Positions 7,024 to 12,926 of a DNA stretch of 12,926 bases are shown here, in pieces. How positions within the stretch are numbered: position 1 is the stretch's first letter; each line of letters starts with the position of its first letter. The notes below the pieces were generated by a model. It was not told where the DNA came from. It searched no databases and saw nothing but the letters and a program-made list of their open reading frames with translations. The position numbers and the translations under genes were made by a program. The stretch comes from Candidatus Atribacter hydrocarboniphilus (GTDB lineage: Bacteria; Atribacterota; Atribacteria; Atribacterales; Atribacteraceae), in contig DPKX01000285.1 of NCBI GenBank assembly GCA_003542295.1, forward strand, positions 1-12,926. Reading direction: 5' to 3'.

Positions 7024-8241
7024 TTACTGTTTTTTTATAAATTTCCAAATAAGCCGGTCGAATTCAGCAAAGGGCGGGTCGTTTAAAACATCATATCCTC
7101 TCAACCAAGAGCTATAACAAGCAAAATAATAGAAATAAGCTACTAATAAACCTAAAGTGTATAAATCATTTTTAGGATACTGCAAATAAATAAATGATGA
7201 TTCATTTTTTTTAATTTGATACTGAAGAGCTTCAAGAGTTGCCGAATCATAGTCGGAAAAGGATTGTTTATCTAAAAATTGCAGTTCTTTTCCTAAATAA
7301 GAATCCTCTTTTACCTTTTGAGGAAAATTGATAGGAGCTTGCAAGTGTTGGCTTGGTGTACTGTGGTTTAGAATAAAAAACACATCTCGATCATCACAGG
7401 ATAAAACGTACTCTAAATAATTACTCTTTAGTGATTCAAGAGTAACAACTTTAATTTTAAAGCATTGATTCTCGCCATTCAAGCTTTCTTCTAACAAAGG
7501 TTCTAGGGCTTTTAAAAGAGAATAAACCGGATAGGAGTTGACAACAAAATAAAGCCTCTGAATTCCTTTTAATTGAATCTGATGGATTATTTGTGCTGTG
7601 GACATGGCTTCATCTCTACAAGATGAAAAACCCTCTTCGCACCCTTCAATCATATCTTTGATTGGAAGATTCATGGAATGAAGAGGAAGATATAATAGCT
7701 CAGAATGATGCCAAAAACGACAATTTTCAGTTTCAACCGGATAGAAAGGGAATAAAAGTAAGCGTGCAAACTCAGACATTACCCCAACTTCCGGGCCAAC
7801 AAAAACTCTTTTTCCTTCATTTAACATCATAACCAATTTAACAAGGTCAAGTTCATCTAAGGTACGCCCCAAAACAACAAATATCGTATCTAAAAGATCA
7901 ACAGAATGGCTTAATTTATGAAGATATTCAGGATGAGATGACGAACAGAAAAGATAGCTTTGATTACTTTGAACTGATTCAGATTCAGTATATAAACATT
8001 CTAAGAATTGGATAACATCGTCTTTTCCAATCCATACAATTTGTTGGTTTGACTGGAAGATATTTCGATTAAAGCTGCTAATCCGATCTATATTAATTTT
8101 CCAACTTACAAAAGGAGGTACCGGAAAACCATTAAAAAAACCATCCGGTTTGATATTCCAGTCAAAATGAATGTCATTAATTTTAGTAAATCCTTTATAA
8201 ATTATTTTCGATTTTATTTTTCTTCTCTGGTTTTTTGCCAT
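7024..8241 (-). CDS. Divergent protein resembling phosphoglucose isomerase (SIS fold), probably non-canonical
   Basis: I cannot match this 405-residue protein with certainty. Segments line up with the order of PGI landmarks. LDTIFVVLGRTLDELDLVKL (117-136) sits where PGI has a 'fivisKSGTTpEt' phosphate loop. IEGCEEGF (198-205) sits where PGI has 'LLeGa.em'. ALEPLLEESLNGEN (245-258) resembles 'leQLvAESlGKegkG'. LGLLVAYFYYFACYSSWLRGYDVLNDPPF (in 363-391) resembles the last 'Galial.e....g..lginPFdQpGVE' block. The K/S-G-T-T loop, the GGRFS signature and the QxGVExxK catalytic-lysine motif are not recognisable. So it may be a pseudoenzyme, a different SIS-fold activity, or an unrelated look-alike. 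The ATG overlaps the end of cimA by 28 nt and has a poor ribosome-binding site. It sits between cimA and the PHP gene. Confidence 0.5.
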   Translation of the reverse strand: MAKNQRRKIKSKIIYKGFTKINDIHFDWNIKPDGFFNGFPVPPFVSWKINIDRISSFNRNIFQSNQQIVWIGKDDVIQFLECLYTESESVQSNQSYLFCSSSHPEYLHKLSHSVDLLDTIFVVLGRTLDELDLVKLVMMLNEGKRVFVGPEVGVMSEFARLLLFPFYPVETENCRFWHHSELLYLPLHSMNLPIKDMIEGCEEGFSSCRDEAMSTAQIIHQIQLKGIQRLYFVVNSYPVYSLLKALEPLLEESLNGENQCFKIKVVTLESLKSNYLEYVLSCDDRDVFFILNHSTPSQHLQAPINFPQKVKEDSYLGKELQFLDKQSFSDYDSATLEALQYQIKKNESSFIYLQYPKNDLYTLGLLVAYFYYFACYSSWLRGYDVLNDPPFAEFDRLIWKFIKKQ

Positions 8242-9794
8242 AGTCCATATTTTACGCTATCTTCCAAAGCCTCCCAGCTCGCTTCTATTATGTCGGTTGA
8301 AACACCAACCGTTCCCCAAGTATGGCTACCATCGGTTGTCTGTATTAAAACCCGAATTTTAGCCGCAGTTCCGTCTTTTTCATTTAAGACCCGAACCTTG
8401 TAATCGCTTAAACGGATTCTTTTTAACTGAGGATATAAATTCTCAAGTGCTTTCCGAAGAGCATTATCCAAGGCATGAACCGGACCATCGCCTTCTGCAG
8501 CAGTATGAACCATTTGGTTTTCAACATTTAGCTTAATGGTTGCCTCGGTAATCACCCCTTCGTCTCCTCTTTTTTCTACGATTACCCGAAATCCTTGTAA
8601 GGTAAAAAAACTCATAGTCTCACCCAAAGCTTCACGGAGCATCATCTCAAAAGAAGCATCGGCTCCTTCAAACTGATATCCATAAGACTCCGACTCTTTT
8701 ATCTTCTCTATTAAGGAAGTCACGCGAGAATCATCGGGTTGCAAATCAACTCCGACCTGATGAGCTCGATAAAGGATGTTGCTCTTGCCAGCTTGCTCAG
8801 AAACTAAAATTCGTCTTTGATTCCCCACCACATCAGGAATGATGTGCTCATAGGTTAACGGATCTCTCATGATCGCACTGGCGTGAATGCCTCCTTTATG
8901 AGTAAAGGCACTCTTCCCGACAAAGGGTTGATAACGGTTAGGTCGCATATTCGCGGTTTCGTCAATGAAGCGCGAAACATCAACCAACTTTTTTAATTGT
9001 TCTTCAGATAAACAAGAAATCCCCATTTTTAAAACCAAATTGGGAATAATGCTGCAAAGATTGGCGTTCCCACAACGTTCTCCATACCCATTAAAAGTTC
9101 CCTGAATATGGTTTGCTCCACAGCTTATTGCAACTAAGCTGTTGGCTACAGCAACTCCGCCATCGTTATGAGCATGCATCCCAATTTCAAAAGATTCCGT
9201 AAGCTGAGATTTAACCTTCGAAAAAATTGAGGCAATTTCATGGGGAAGTGCCCCACCATTGGTATCACAAAGAATAATTGCATCGGCTCCGGCATTATAG
9301 GCGACTTCTATGGTTTTTAACGCATATTCCTCATCCTGCTTGAATCCATCAAAAAAATGTTCAGCATCAAAAAAAACCGTTTTCCCCGCTGACTTTAAGA
9401 AGCTGATGGAATCATCAATCATCTTCAGATTTTCATCCAGCGTGGTTCGTAAGGCTCGCTTGACATGGAGGGTCCAGGATTTTCCGAATATGGTTATAAC
9501 CGGTGAACCGGCTTCAAGAAGAAGACGGAGATTTTTGTCTTGATCTGGTTTGGTTTCTGCTTTTCTGGTGCTTCCAAAGGCACAAATTTTTGCATTGTGG
9601 AAGGAAATTTTTTGAGCTTTTTCAAAAAAAGCGATATCTTTCGGATTTGATCCTGGCCAACCACCTTCGATATAGTGGATGCCAAATTCATCGAGCTTTT
9701 GGGCAATCTGGATTTTATCCTGAACCGAGAAATTAATTCCCTCCATTTGAGAACCATCTCGTAAAGTTGTATCGTAAATTTTAACCTTAGTCAT
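8214..9794 (-). CDS. cimA: (R)-citramalate synthase, CimA type
   Basis: It condenses acetyl-CoA with pyruvate to (R)-citramalate, opening a threonine-independent route to 2-oxobutyrate and isoleucine. The 526 residues fit the long GSU1798-type CimA. The N-terminal TIM barrel starts with YDTTLRDGSQMEG (7-19; R12 and D13 catalytic). It continues with FDAEHFFDG, ILCDTNGGALPHE, the metal-binding HAHND (207-211) and GYGERCGNANL (236-246). FTHKGGIHASA marks the linker region. The C-terminal 130 residues form the LeuA-type allosteric dimer domain, which usually senses isoleucine. The short start sequence and DTTLRDGSQ-MEG point to CimA rather than 2-isopropylmalate synthase or homocitrate synthase. 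GGGGGTAG precedes the ATG. Its 3' end overlaps the next gene. Confidence 0.92.
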   Translation of the reverse strand: MTKVKIYDTTLRDGSQMEGINFSVQDKIQIAQKLDEFGIHYIEGGWPGSNPKDIAFFEKAQKISFHNAKICAFGSTRKAETKPDQDKNLRLLLEAGSPVITIFGKSWTLHVKRALRTTLDENLKMIDDSISFLKSAGKTVFFDAEHFFDGFKQDEEYALKTIEVAYNAGADAIILCDTNGGALPHEIASIFSKVKSQLTESFEIGMHAHNDGGVAVANSLVAISCGANHIQGTFNGYGERCGNANLCSIIPNLVLKMGISCLSEEQLKKLVDVSRFIDETANMRPNRYQPFVGKSAFTHKGGIHASAIMRDPLTYEHIIPDVVGNQRRILVSEQAGKSNILYRAHQVGVDLQPDDSRVTSLIEKIKESESYGYQFEGADASFEMMLREALGETMSFFTLQGFRVIVEKRGDEGVITEATIKLNVENQMVHTAAEGDGPVHALDNALRKALENLYPQLKRIRLSDYKVRVLNEKDGTAAKIRVLIQTTDGSHTWGTVGVSTDIIEASWEALEDSVKYGLWQKTREEK

Positions 9795-9829
9795 ATCAAA
9801 CTACCCCCATTTCAGTTTCAAACAACTCT

Positions 9830-10636
9830 TCAGGCTTCACCTTTCATGAGCATGATTTTTTTTAATTCGATGAGGTTTTCAACAATCATATCAGGAACAA
9901 TGCCAGTTTTTTTCACATCTTCTCCCTGGTGAACTCCGGTTAAGACCAATATTGAAAAAATATTCTGTTGCTTGGCTAAAACAATATCAGTATCTAAGCG
10001 GTCACCAATTAAAATCGTATCTCCAACCGAAAAACCGGTCATTTCCAGCAGGAATTGGATTGACTCCGACTGTGGTTTCCCAAATACTTTGGCTTTGGTA
10101 CCTGTACAGGCTTCAATACTGGCTAAAATTGCTCCGCAACCGGGAATTAATCCATCTTCCATTGGATAGGTCAAATCAGGATTGGTCCCATACAGTTGGG
10201 CACCATTTAAAACATATCTCATCGCTTTGGTCAGTTTCTCATAGTTAAATTGCCGATCCATTCCCACTATAACCAGATCAACCTTCTCACGGGAGGAATC
10301 ATCAATCATTTTTATACCGTTTTTCTGTAATTCATCACGGATTCCTGCCTCGCCAATACAATACACTCGGGATTGAGGATTTTCTCTCGCAACATAATAA
10401 GCAGTAATCGAGCTGGAGCTGATAATCTCATCCTCGGCAGCATATATATTCATTTTTTTTAGTTTATCGACATATTGACCTTTGGTTATGGTAGAGTTAT
10501 TTGAAAAGAAGGCAATTTTTGATTTCCGTTCCCGAAGAAAACGAAAAAAATCATCGCTTCCTGGAAGAGGATGTTTCCCTCGATAAATAACCCCATCCAT
10601 GTCAACAATAAAATTTTTATATCTCTCCCATGTCAA
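9830..10636 (-). CDS. HAD-superfamily IIA phosphatase (NagD/AraL/phosphoglycolate-phosphatase-like)
   Basis: I start this at TTG 10636 (268 residues): AGAAGGG lies at the right distance, and the HAD motif follows immediately (YKNFIVDMDGVIYRG). A longer reading to 10732 would cross the promoter region. Motif I is DMDGVIY (D12 and D14), motif II FFSNNST (about 43-49), the cap segment TNPDLTYPMEDGLIPGCGA is typical of subclass IIA, motif III is FGKPQ (K187), and motif IV LIGDRLDTD (D212, D215, D217). The family dephosphorylates small sugar or nucleotide phosphates, sometimes as housecleaning enzymes against side products. The substrate here cannot be named. It is the first gene of the operon with cimA (35-nt gap) and faces the ABC genes across a 60-nt divergent gap. 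Confidence 0.88.
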   Translation of the reverse strand: MTWERYKNFIVDMDGVIYRGKHPLPGSDDFFRFLRERKSKIAFFSNNSTITKGQYVDKLKKMNIYAAEDEIISSSSITAYYVARENPQSRVYCIGEAGIRDELQKNGIKMIDDSSREKVDLVIVGMDRQFNYEKLTKAMRYVLNGAQLYGTNPDLTYPMEDGLIPGCGAILASIEACTGTKAKVFGKPQSESIQFLLEMTGFSVGDTILIGDRLDTDIVLAKQQNIFSILVLTGVHQGEDVKKTGIVPDMIVENLIELKKIMLMKGEA

Positions 10637-10664
10637 ATACACCCTTCTTCTCAACCCCTTTTTT

Positions 10665-10697
10665 GAATATAATATTCTGTGGTTAGAAAGGAGTGAA
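10665..10697. promoter_or_regulatory. Overlapping divergent promoters with a palindrome at the -10 boxes
   Basis: GAATAT-A-ATATTC (10665-10677) is a perfect 6-1-6 inverted repeat. On the + strand it contains a perfect TATAAT (10668-10673) for the ABC genes, though with no good -35. On the - strand it contains TATTAT (10674-10669), with TTCACT 17 nt upstream (10697-10692) for the HAD-cimA operon. The two -10 boxes overlap, so RNA polymerase could probably occupy only one at a time. The palindrome could also bind a dimeric regulator. Confidence 0.5.
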
Positions 10698-11611
10698 TTC
10701 CGTTCGGATATCCAGCTCTTAAGTTTAATCATATTACCAAAAGCTATGGCGAAAATACAGTCCTCAAGGATATTATTCTTGAAGTCAATCCAGGCGATGT
10801 CTTTGGTTTTCTGGGAAATAACGGCTCTGGGAAAACTACCACTATTCGTATCTTATTCGGTTTGGTGCGCCCCTCTCGAGGTACTTTTCACGTTTTTAAT
10901 TATCTGTGCCCATCTCAATTAAACCAAGCCAAACAGTTGATGGGTGGAGTTATCGATATCCCATCGTTTTATGATAACTTAAGTGGTCGAGAGAATTTAT
11001 ATTTACTCGCTTCACTTTCCAACTTTCGGGTAAGCAATTCAGAAATTGAATCGGTTTCCTCTATGGTTGGAATAGATACCATTATCAACAAACCAGTAGG
11101 ATTCTATTCCAATGGCCAAAAGAGAAGATTATCAATTGCTCAAGCATTACTTCCCCGACCAAAGATCATTGTTTTAGACGAACCGACTTCTGGACTCGAT
11201 CCTCAGGGTGTGAAAAGCATTCGTAATTTGATACTCCAGCTCAACCAAGTTCATGGATTAACGGTATTCTTTTCTTCCCATCTCCTCAGTGAAGTCCAGA
11301 AAATTTGCAATCGTATTTCAATCATTAATAAAGGGAAAATAATTAAAACCGTTAAAGTGAAAGACTTTTTATTTGACTCATTTTTTAGCATCCAGGCAAG
11401 TCCGGTTGAAGCATTACTCAGTTTTTTAAAAGAAAAAAATATCCCTTACCGAACTCAGGAAAAATATATTCTGGCACATTTTGATGGGAATCAAATACCT
11501 GAAATAATTCAAGAACTCACCAAAAGAAACATATTAATTTATGAAATATTCCGTCACCAACTTAGTTTGGAAGAAGCCTTTTTAGCAGCTATCGAAGGAG
11601 ATGGCCAATGA
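10697..11611 (+). CDS. ABC transporter ATP-binding protein (BcrA/NatA-like), apparent ATT start
   Basis: ATPase subunit of an ABC-2 exporter. With the start at 10697 it has 304 residues, normal for the family. Walker A is GNNGSGKTT (40-48), the signature is YSNGQ (137-141) instead of LSGGQ, Walker B is IIVLDEPTSGLD (157-168), and the switch histidine is H195 in FFSSHLLSE. In place of the Q-loop glutamine is VIDIPSFYDNLSGRENL (from about 85), as in BcrA-like ATPases. The frame has no ATG, GTG or TTG between the in-frame TGA at 10694 and a TTG at 10862, which lies beyond Walker A. ATT at 10697 follows AAAGGAG with 3 nt between and gives a normal N-terminus (MPFGYPALKFNHITKSYG). The C-terminal 100 residues are a divergent accessory domain. 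The stop overlaps the permease start (ATGA). The substrate is unknown. Confidence 0.85.
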   Translation: MPFGYPALKFNHITKSYGENTVLKDIILEVNPGDVFGFLGNNGSGKTTTIRILFGLVRPSRGTFHVFNYLCPSQLNQAKQLMGGVIDIPSFYDNLSGRENLYLLASLSNFRVSNSEIESVSSMVGIDTIINKPVGFYSNGQKRRLSIAQALLPRPKIIVLDEPTSGLDPQGVKSIRNLILQLNQVHGLTVFFSSHLLSEVQKICNRISIINKGKIIKTVKVKDFLFDSFFSIQASPVEALLSFLKEKNIPYRTQEKYILAHFDGNQIPEIIQELTKRNILIYEIFRHQLSLEEAFLAAIEGDGQ

Positions 11612-12423
11612 ATATTCTTGGTTCTGAAATTAAAAAAATCAAGGCAAATTATCGAACTTATGGAGGCTTAATCGTCTTATGGGGATTAGGAATACTCATT
11701 GGCATAAACGTTTGGTATAACCCTTCTCTTCTCCCCCTGAAACAACTTGGTTTTCGATTAAGTGGTCTTTACATTCCAGGCTTAACGCTCTATCCATTAG
11801 CAGTGGTTGGACCGGTTGTTGCGGTTTTAATTGCTGGTGAAAGCATTGCCGGTGAACGGATTAAGGGAACACTCCGTATGATTTTAACCCGGCCAGTTTC
11901 TCGTATTCGCATTTATATGGGAAAATTAAGTTTAATTATCCTCTACTCGCTCTTTATTGTTTTTTCCACCTTATTGATTACCAGTTTATTAGGTTATATT
12001 CTTTTTGGAGGTGGTTCGGTGATTCTGCCAGCTGAATTAAACAATATGAGCTCCGGCTTTTTTACCCTGAGTGCCCAAGAAGCTTTATTAAGACTTACCT
12101 TAGCTGGGCTGACCGTTTCTTTCTATATTCTCACCTATGCGTCCATTGCTTTGTGCCTTTCTTCCTTTATGAGTCATTCTTTAGCAAGCCCAATTTTCAC
12201 CCTAATTTTTACTGCTGCTTCAACAGTCGTACAAAACCTTGAAGTTTTTAAGTCGGTTTCGCCTTATCTTATAACTCATCATTTACTTTCCTGGCAAAAC
12301 TTAATGAATAAGTCTATCGATAGGAATTCTTTATTTTTTTCCTTTATTATTGTTGGATTTTACTTTCTGGGAAGCCTTCTGATTGGAATTACGATTTTTA
12401 ATCGTAAAGATGAGACAACCTAA
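11608..12423 (+). CDS. ABC-2 family transporter permease
   Basis: A 271-residue integral membrane protein with about six predicted membrane segments: near 19-34, 50-75, 107-130, 165-190, 195-210 and 245-265. The stretch AGESIAGERIKGTLRMIL, followed by TRPVSRIRIYMGK, is the typical cytosolic coupling segment of ABC-2 permeases of the NatB/BcrB type. It surely pairs with the ATPase encoded just upstream, whose stop codon overlaps this ATG. Two copies of each subunit would form a full exporter. The cargo cannot be told from sequence. Antibiotic peptides, sodium and lipids are all handled by relatives. The stop lies only 23 nt from the convergent nrdJ stop. Confidence 0.9.
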   Translation: MNILGSEIKKIKANYRTYGGLIVLWGLGILIGINVWYNPSLLPLKQLGFRLSGLYIPGLTLYPLAVVGPVVAVLIAGESIAGERIKGTLRMILTRPVSRIRIYMGKLSLIILYSLFIVFSTLLITSLLGYILFGGGSVILPAELNNMSSGFFTLSAQEALLRLTLAGLTVSFYILTYASIALCLSSFMSHSLASPIFTLIFTAASTVVQNLEVFKSVSPYLITHHLLSWQNLMNKSIDRNSLFFSFIIVGFYFLGSLLIGITIFNRKDETT

Positions 12424-12448
12424 TAAATATTAACATTCTTTATTTTTT
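12422..12448. terminator. Weak AT-only hairpin between convergent genes
   Basis: AATAAA (12422-12427) can pair with TTTATT (12439-12444), with the T-run TTTTTT at 12443-12448. The stem has no GC pairs, so it is at best a weak terminator for the ABC operon. The 23-nt gap leaves no room for a normal one, and the transcripts probably overlap. Confidence 0.25.
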
Positions 12449-12926
12449 AACAGTTTTCACATTCTTTTTCTCCGGTTCCTAAATATAAAACTTGACTTTC
12501 TCGGCTTTGATAACGATAGACAGTTATACCTTTGCAACCGAGCTGATGAGCCAGAAAATAAGCTTGACCAACATCTTCAGGAGTAGCATCGGTTGGAAGG
12601 TTAATCGTTTTAGACACCGCATTATCGACATGTTTTTGAAATACTGCCTGGATTTGAACTTGAAAAGTTGGAGGAATTTCAAGAGCAGTAAGAAAAAGCG
12701 AATGAAGATATTCAGGTATTCCGTCAATATCTTTTAGAGAACCTTTTTCCCAGATCGATTTTCGAATTTTCTCTTCTATTTTTAAAACTTTTAGTTGTTT
12801 TTCCAGTAAGGGATTAATTTCAATGAGCTCGGTATTTTCTAAAACAAAACGTCTATATATAAGGGCAAAATACGGTTCTATACCACTGGAACATCCAGCA
12901 ATAAGACTAATTGTTCCGGTGGGAGC
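12447..12926 (-). CDS. nrdJ: Adenosylcobalamin-dependent (class II) ribonucleotide reductase, C-terminal part
   Basis: Only the last 159 residues are in the window. The 5' end lies beyond position 12926. The visible start APTGTISLIAGCSSGIEP is the conserved active-site loop region of class II ribonucleotide reductase. NLPTDATPEDV, then AYFLAHQLGCKGITVYRY, is the family's typical C-terminal block. The enzyme makes deoxyribonucleotides using a B12-derived radical, independent of oxygen. The protein ends in ECENC, a CxxC pair that fits the redox-active C-terminal tail reduced by thioredoxin. The tail is shorter than in class II enzymes that carry an extra zinc-finger-like domain. No intein or break is visible in this part. 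It converges on the ABC permease. Confidence 0.93.
   Translation of the reverse strand, partial: APTGTISLIAGCSSGIEPYFALIYRRFVLENTELIEINPLLEKQLKVLKIEEKIRKSIWEKGSLKDIDGIPEYLHSLFLTALEIPPTFQVQIQAVFQKHVDNAVSKTINLPTDATPEDVGQAYFLAHQLGCKGITVYRYQSRESQVLYLGTGEKECENC

Noticed and set aside
10693-10722. GTG at 10693 with a +1 frameshift into the ABC frame
   Set aside because: The GTG overlaps the Shine-Dalgarno, and the TCT TAA G junction has no slippery codon. Direct ATT initiation is simpler.
10637-10732. N-terminal extension of the HAD phosphatase to an ATG at 10732
   Set aside because: It would add 32 residues unlike any HAD-IIA start and cross the divergent promoter and the ABC start. The TTG at 10636 has a good ribosome-binding site and gives the normal family length.
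10599-10922. 107-residue + strand frame over the HAD/ABC junction
   Set aside because: It reads the ABC N-terminal region out of frame. The Walker A motif is in the other frame.
12492-12737. Frames on both strands over the nrdJ 3' end
   Set aside because: The conserved NrdJ C-terminal block is continuous in another - strand frame through this interval.

Overview
This window holds eleven protein-coding genes of an AT-rich, anaerobic-type bacterium. An ABC-2 transporter pair is on the + strand and everything else is on the - strand. Class II (adenosylcobalamin-dependent) ribonucleotide reductase, a GH57 amylase-family enzyme, a CimA-type citramalate synthase and low GC content suggest a strict anaerobe, possibly thermophilic or from a thermophilic lineage. 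The gene content would fit Atribacterota or a similar deep-branching lineage. That is only an impression, because no rRNA or other marker is present.

Layout. Positions 1-320 are non-coding and hold several inverted repeats, including a nested one at 63-146. Positions 321-5235 (- strand) form a tight four-gene operon, in transcription order: YfcE/MJ0936-type metallophosphoesterase, GH57 glycosidase, glgC (ADP-glucose pyrophosphorylase) and a secreted multidomain protein. Gaps are only 2-6 nt and a promoter-like sequence lies at 5257-5286. Positions 5378-10636 (- strand) form a second operon: HAD-IIA phosphatase, cimA, a divergent protein resembling phosphoglucose isomerase/SIS-fold proteins, a YcdX-type PHP phosphatase, and folD. 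Several of these genes overlap. Between 10637 and 10696 is a short divergent promoter region with a perfect 6-1-6 inverted repeat over the -10 boxes. Positions 10697-12423 (+ strand) carry an ABC ATPase and its ABC-2 permease, overlapping by ATGA. The C-terminal 159 residues of NrdJ (- strand) run off the right edge and converge on the permease with only 23 nt between the stop codons.

How the genes work together. GlgC makes ADP-glucose for glycogen, and the GH57 enzyme probably trims, branches or breaks alpha-glucan, so the first operon looks like storage-polysaccharide metabolism with an attached envelope protein. The second operon mixes one-carbon metabolism (FolD), the pyruvate route to 2-oxobutyrate and isoleucine (CimA), two small phosphatases, and a PGI-like protein that seems to lack the usual catalytic signatures. 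The ABC pair resembles BcrA/NatA-type exporters of unknown substrate.

The points most worth a second look are the degenerate PGI-like protein, the structured element at 63-146, and the ABC ATPase, whose only well-placed start is ATT. I did not find a clear defence system, CRISPR array, tRNA, rRNA or intact mobile element.
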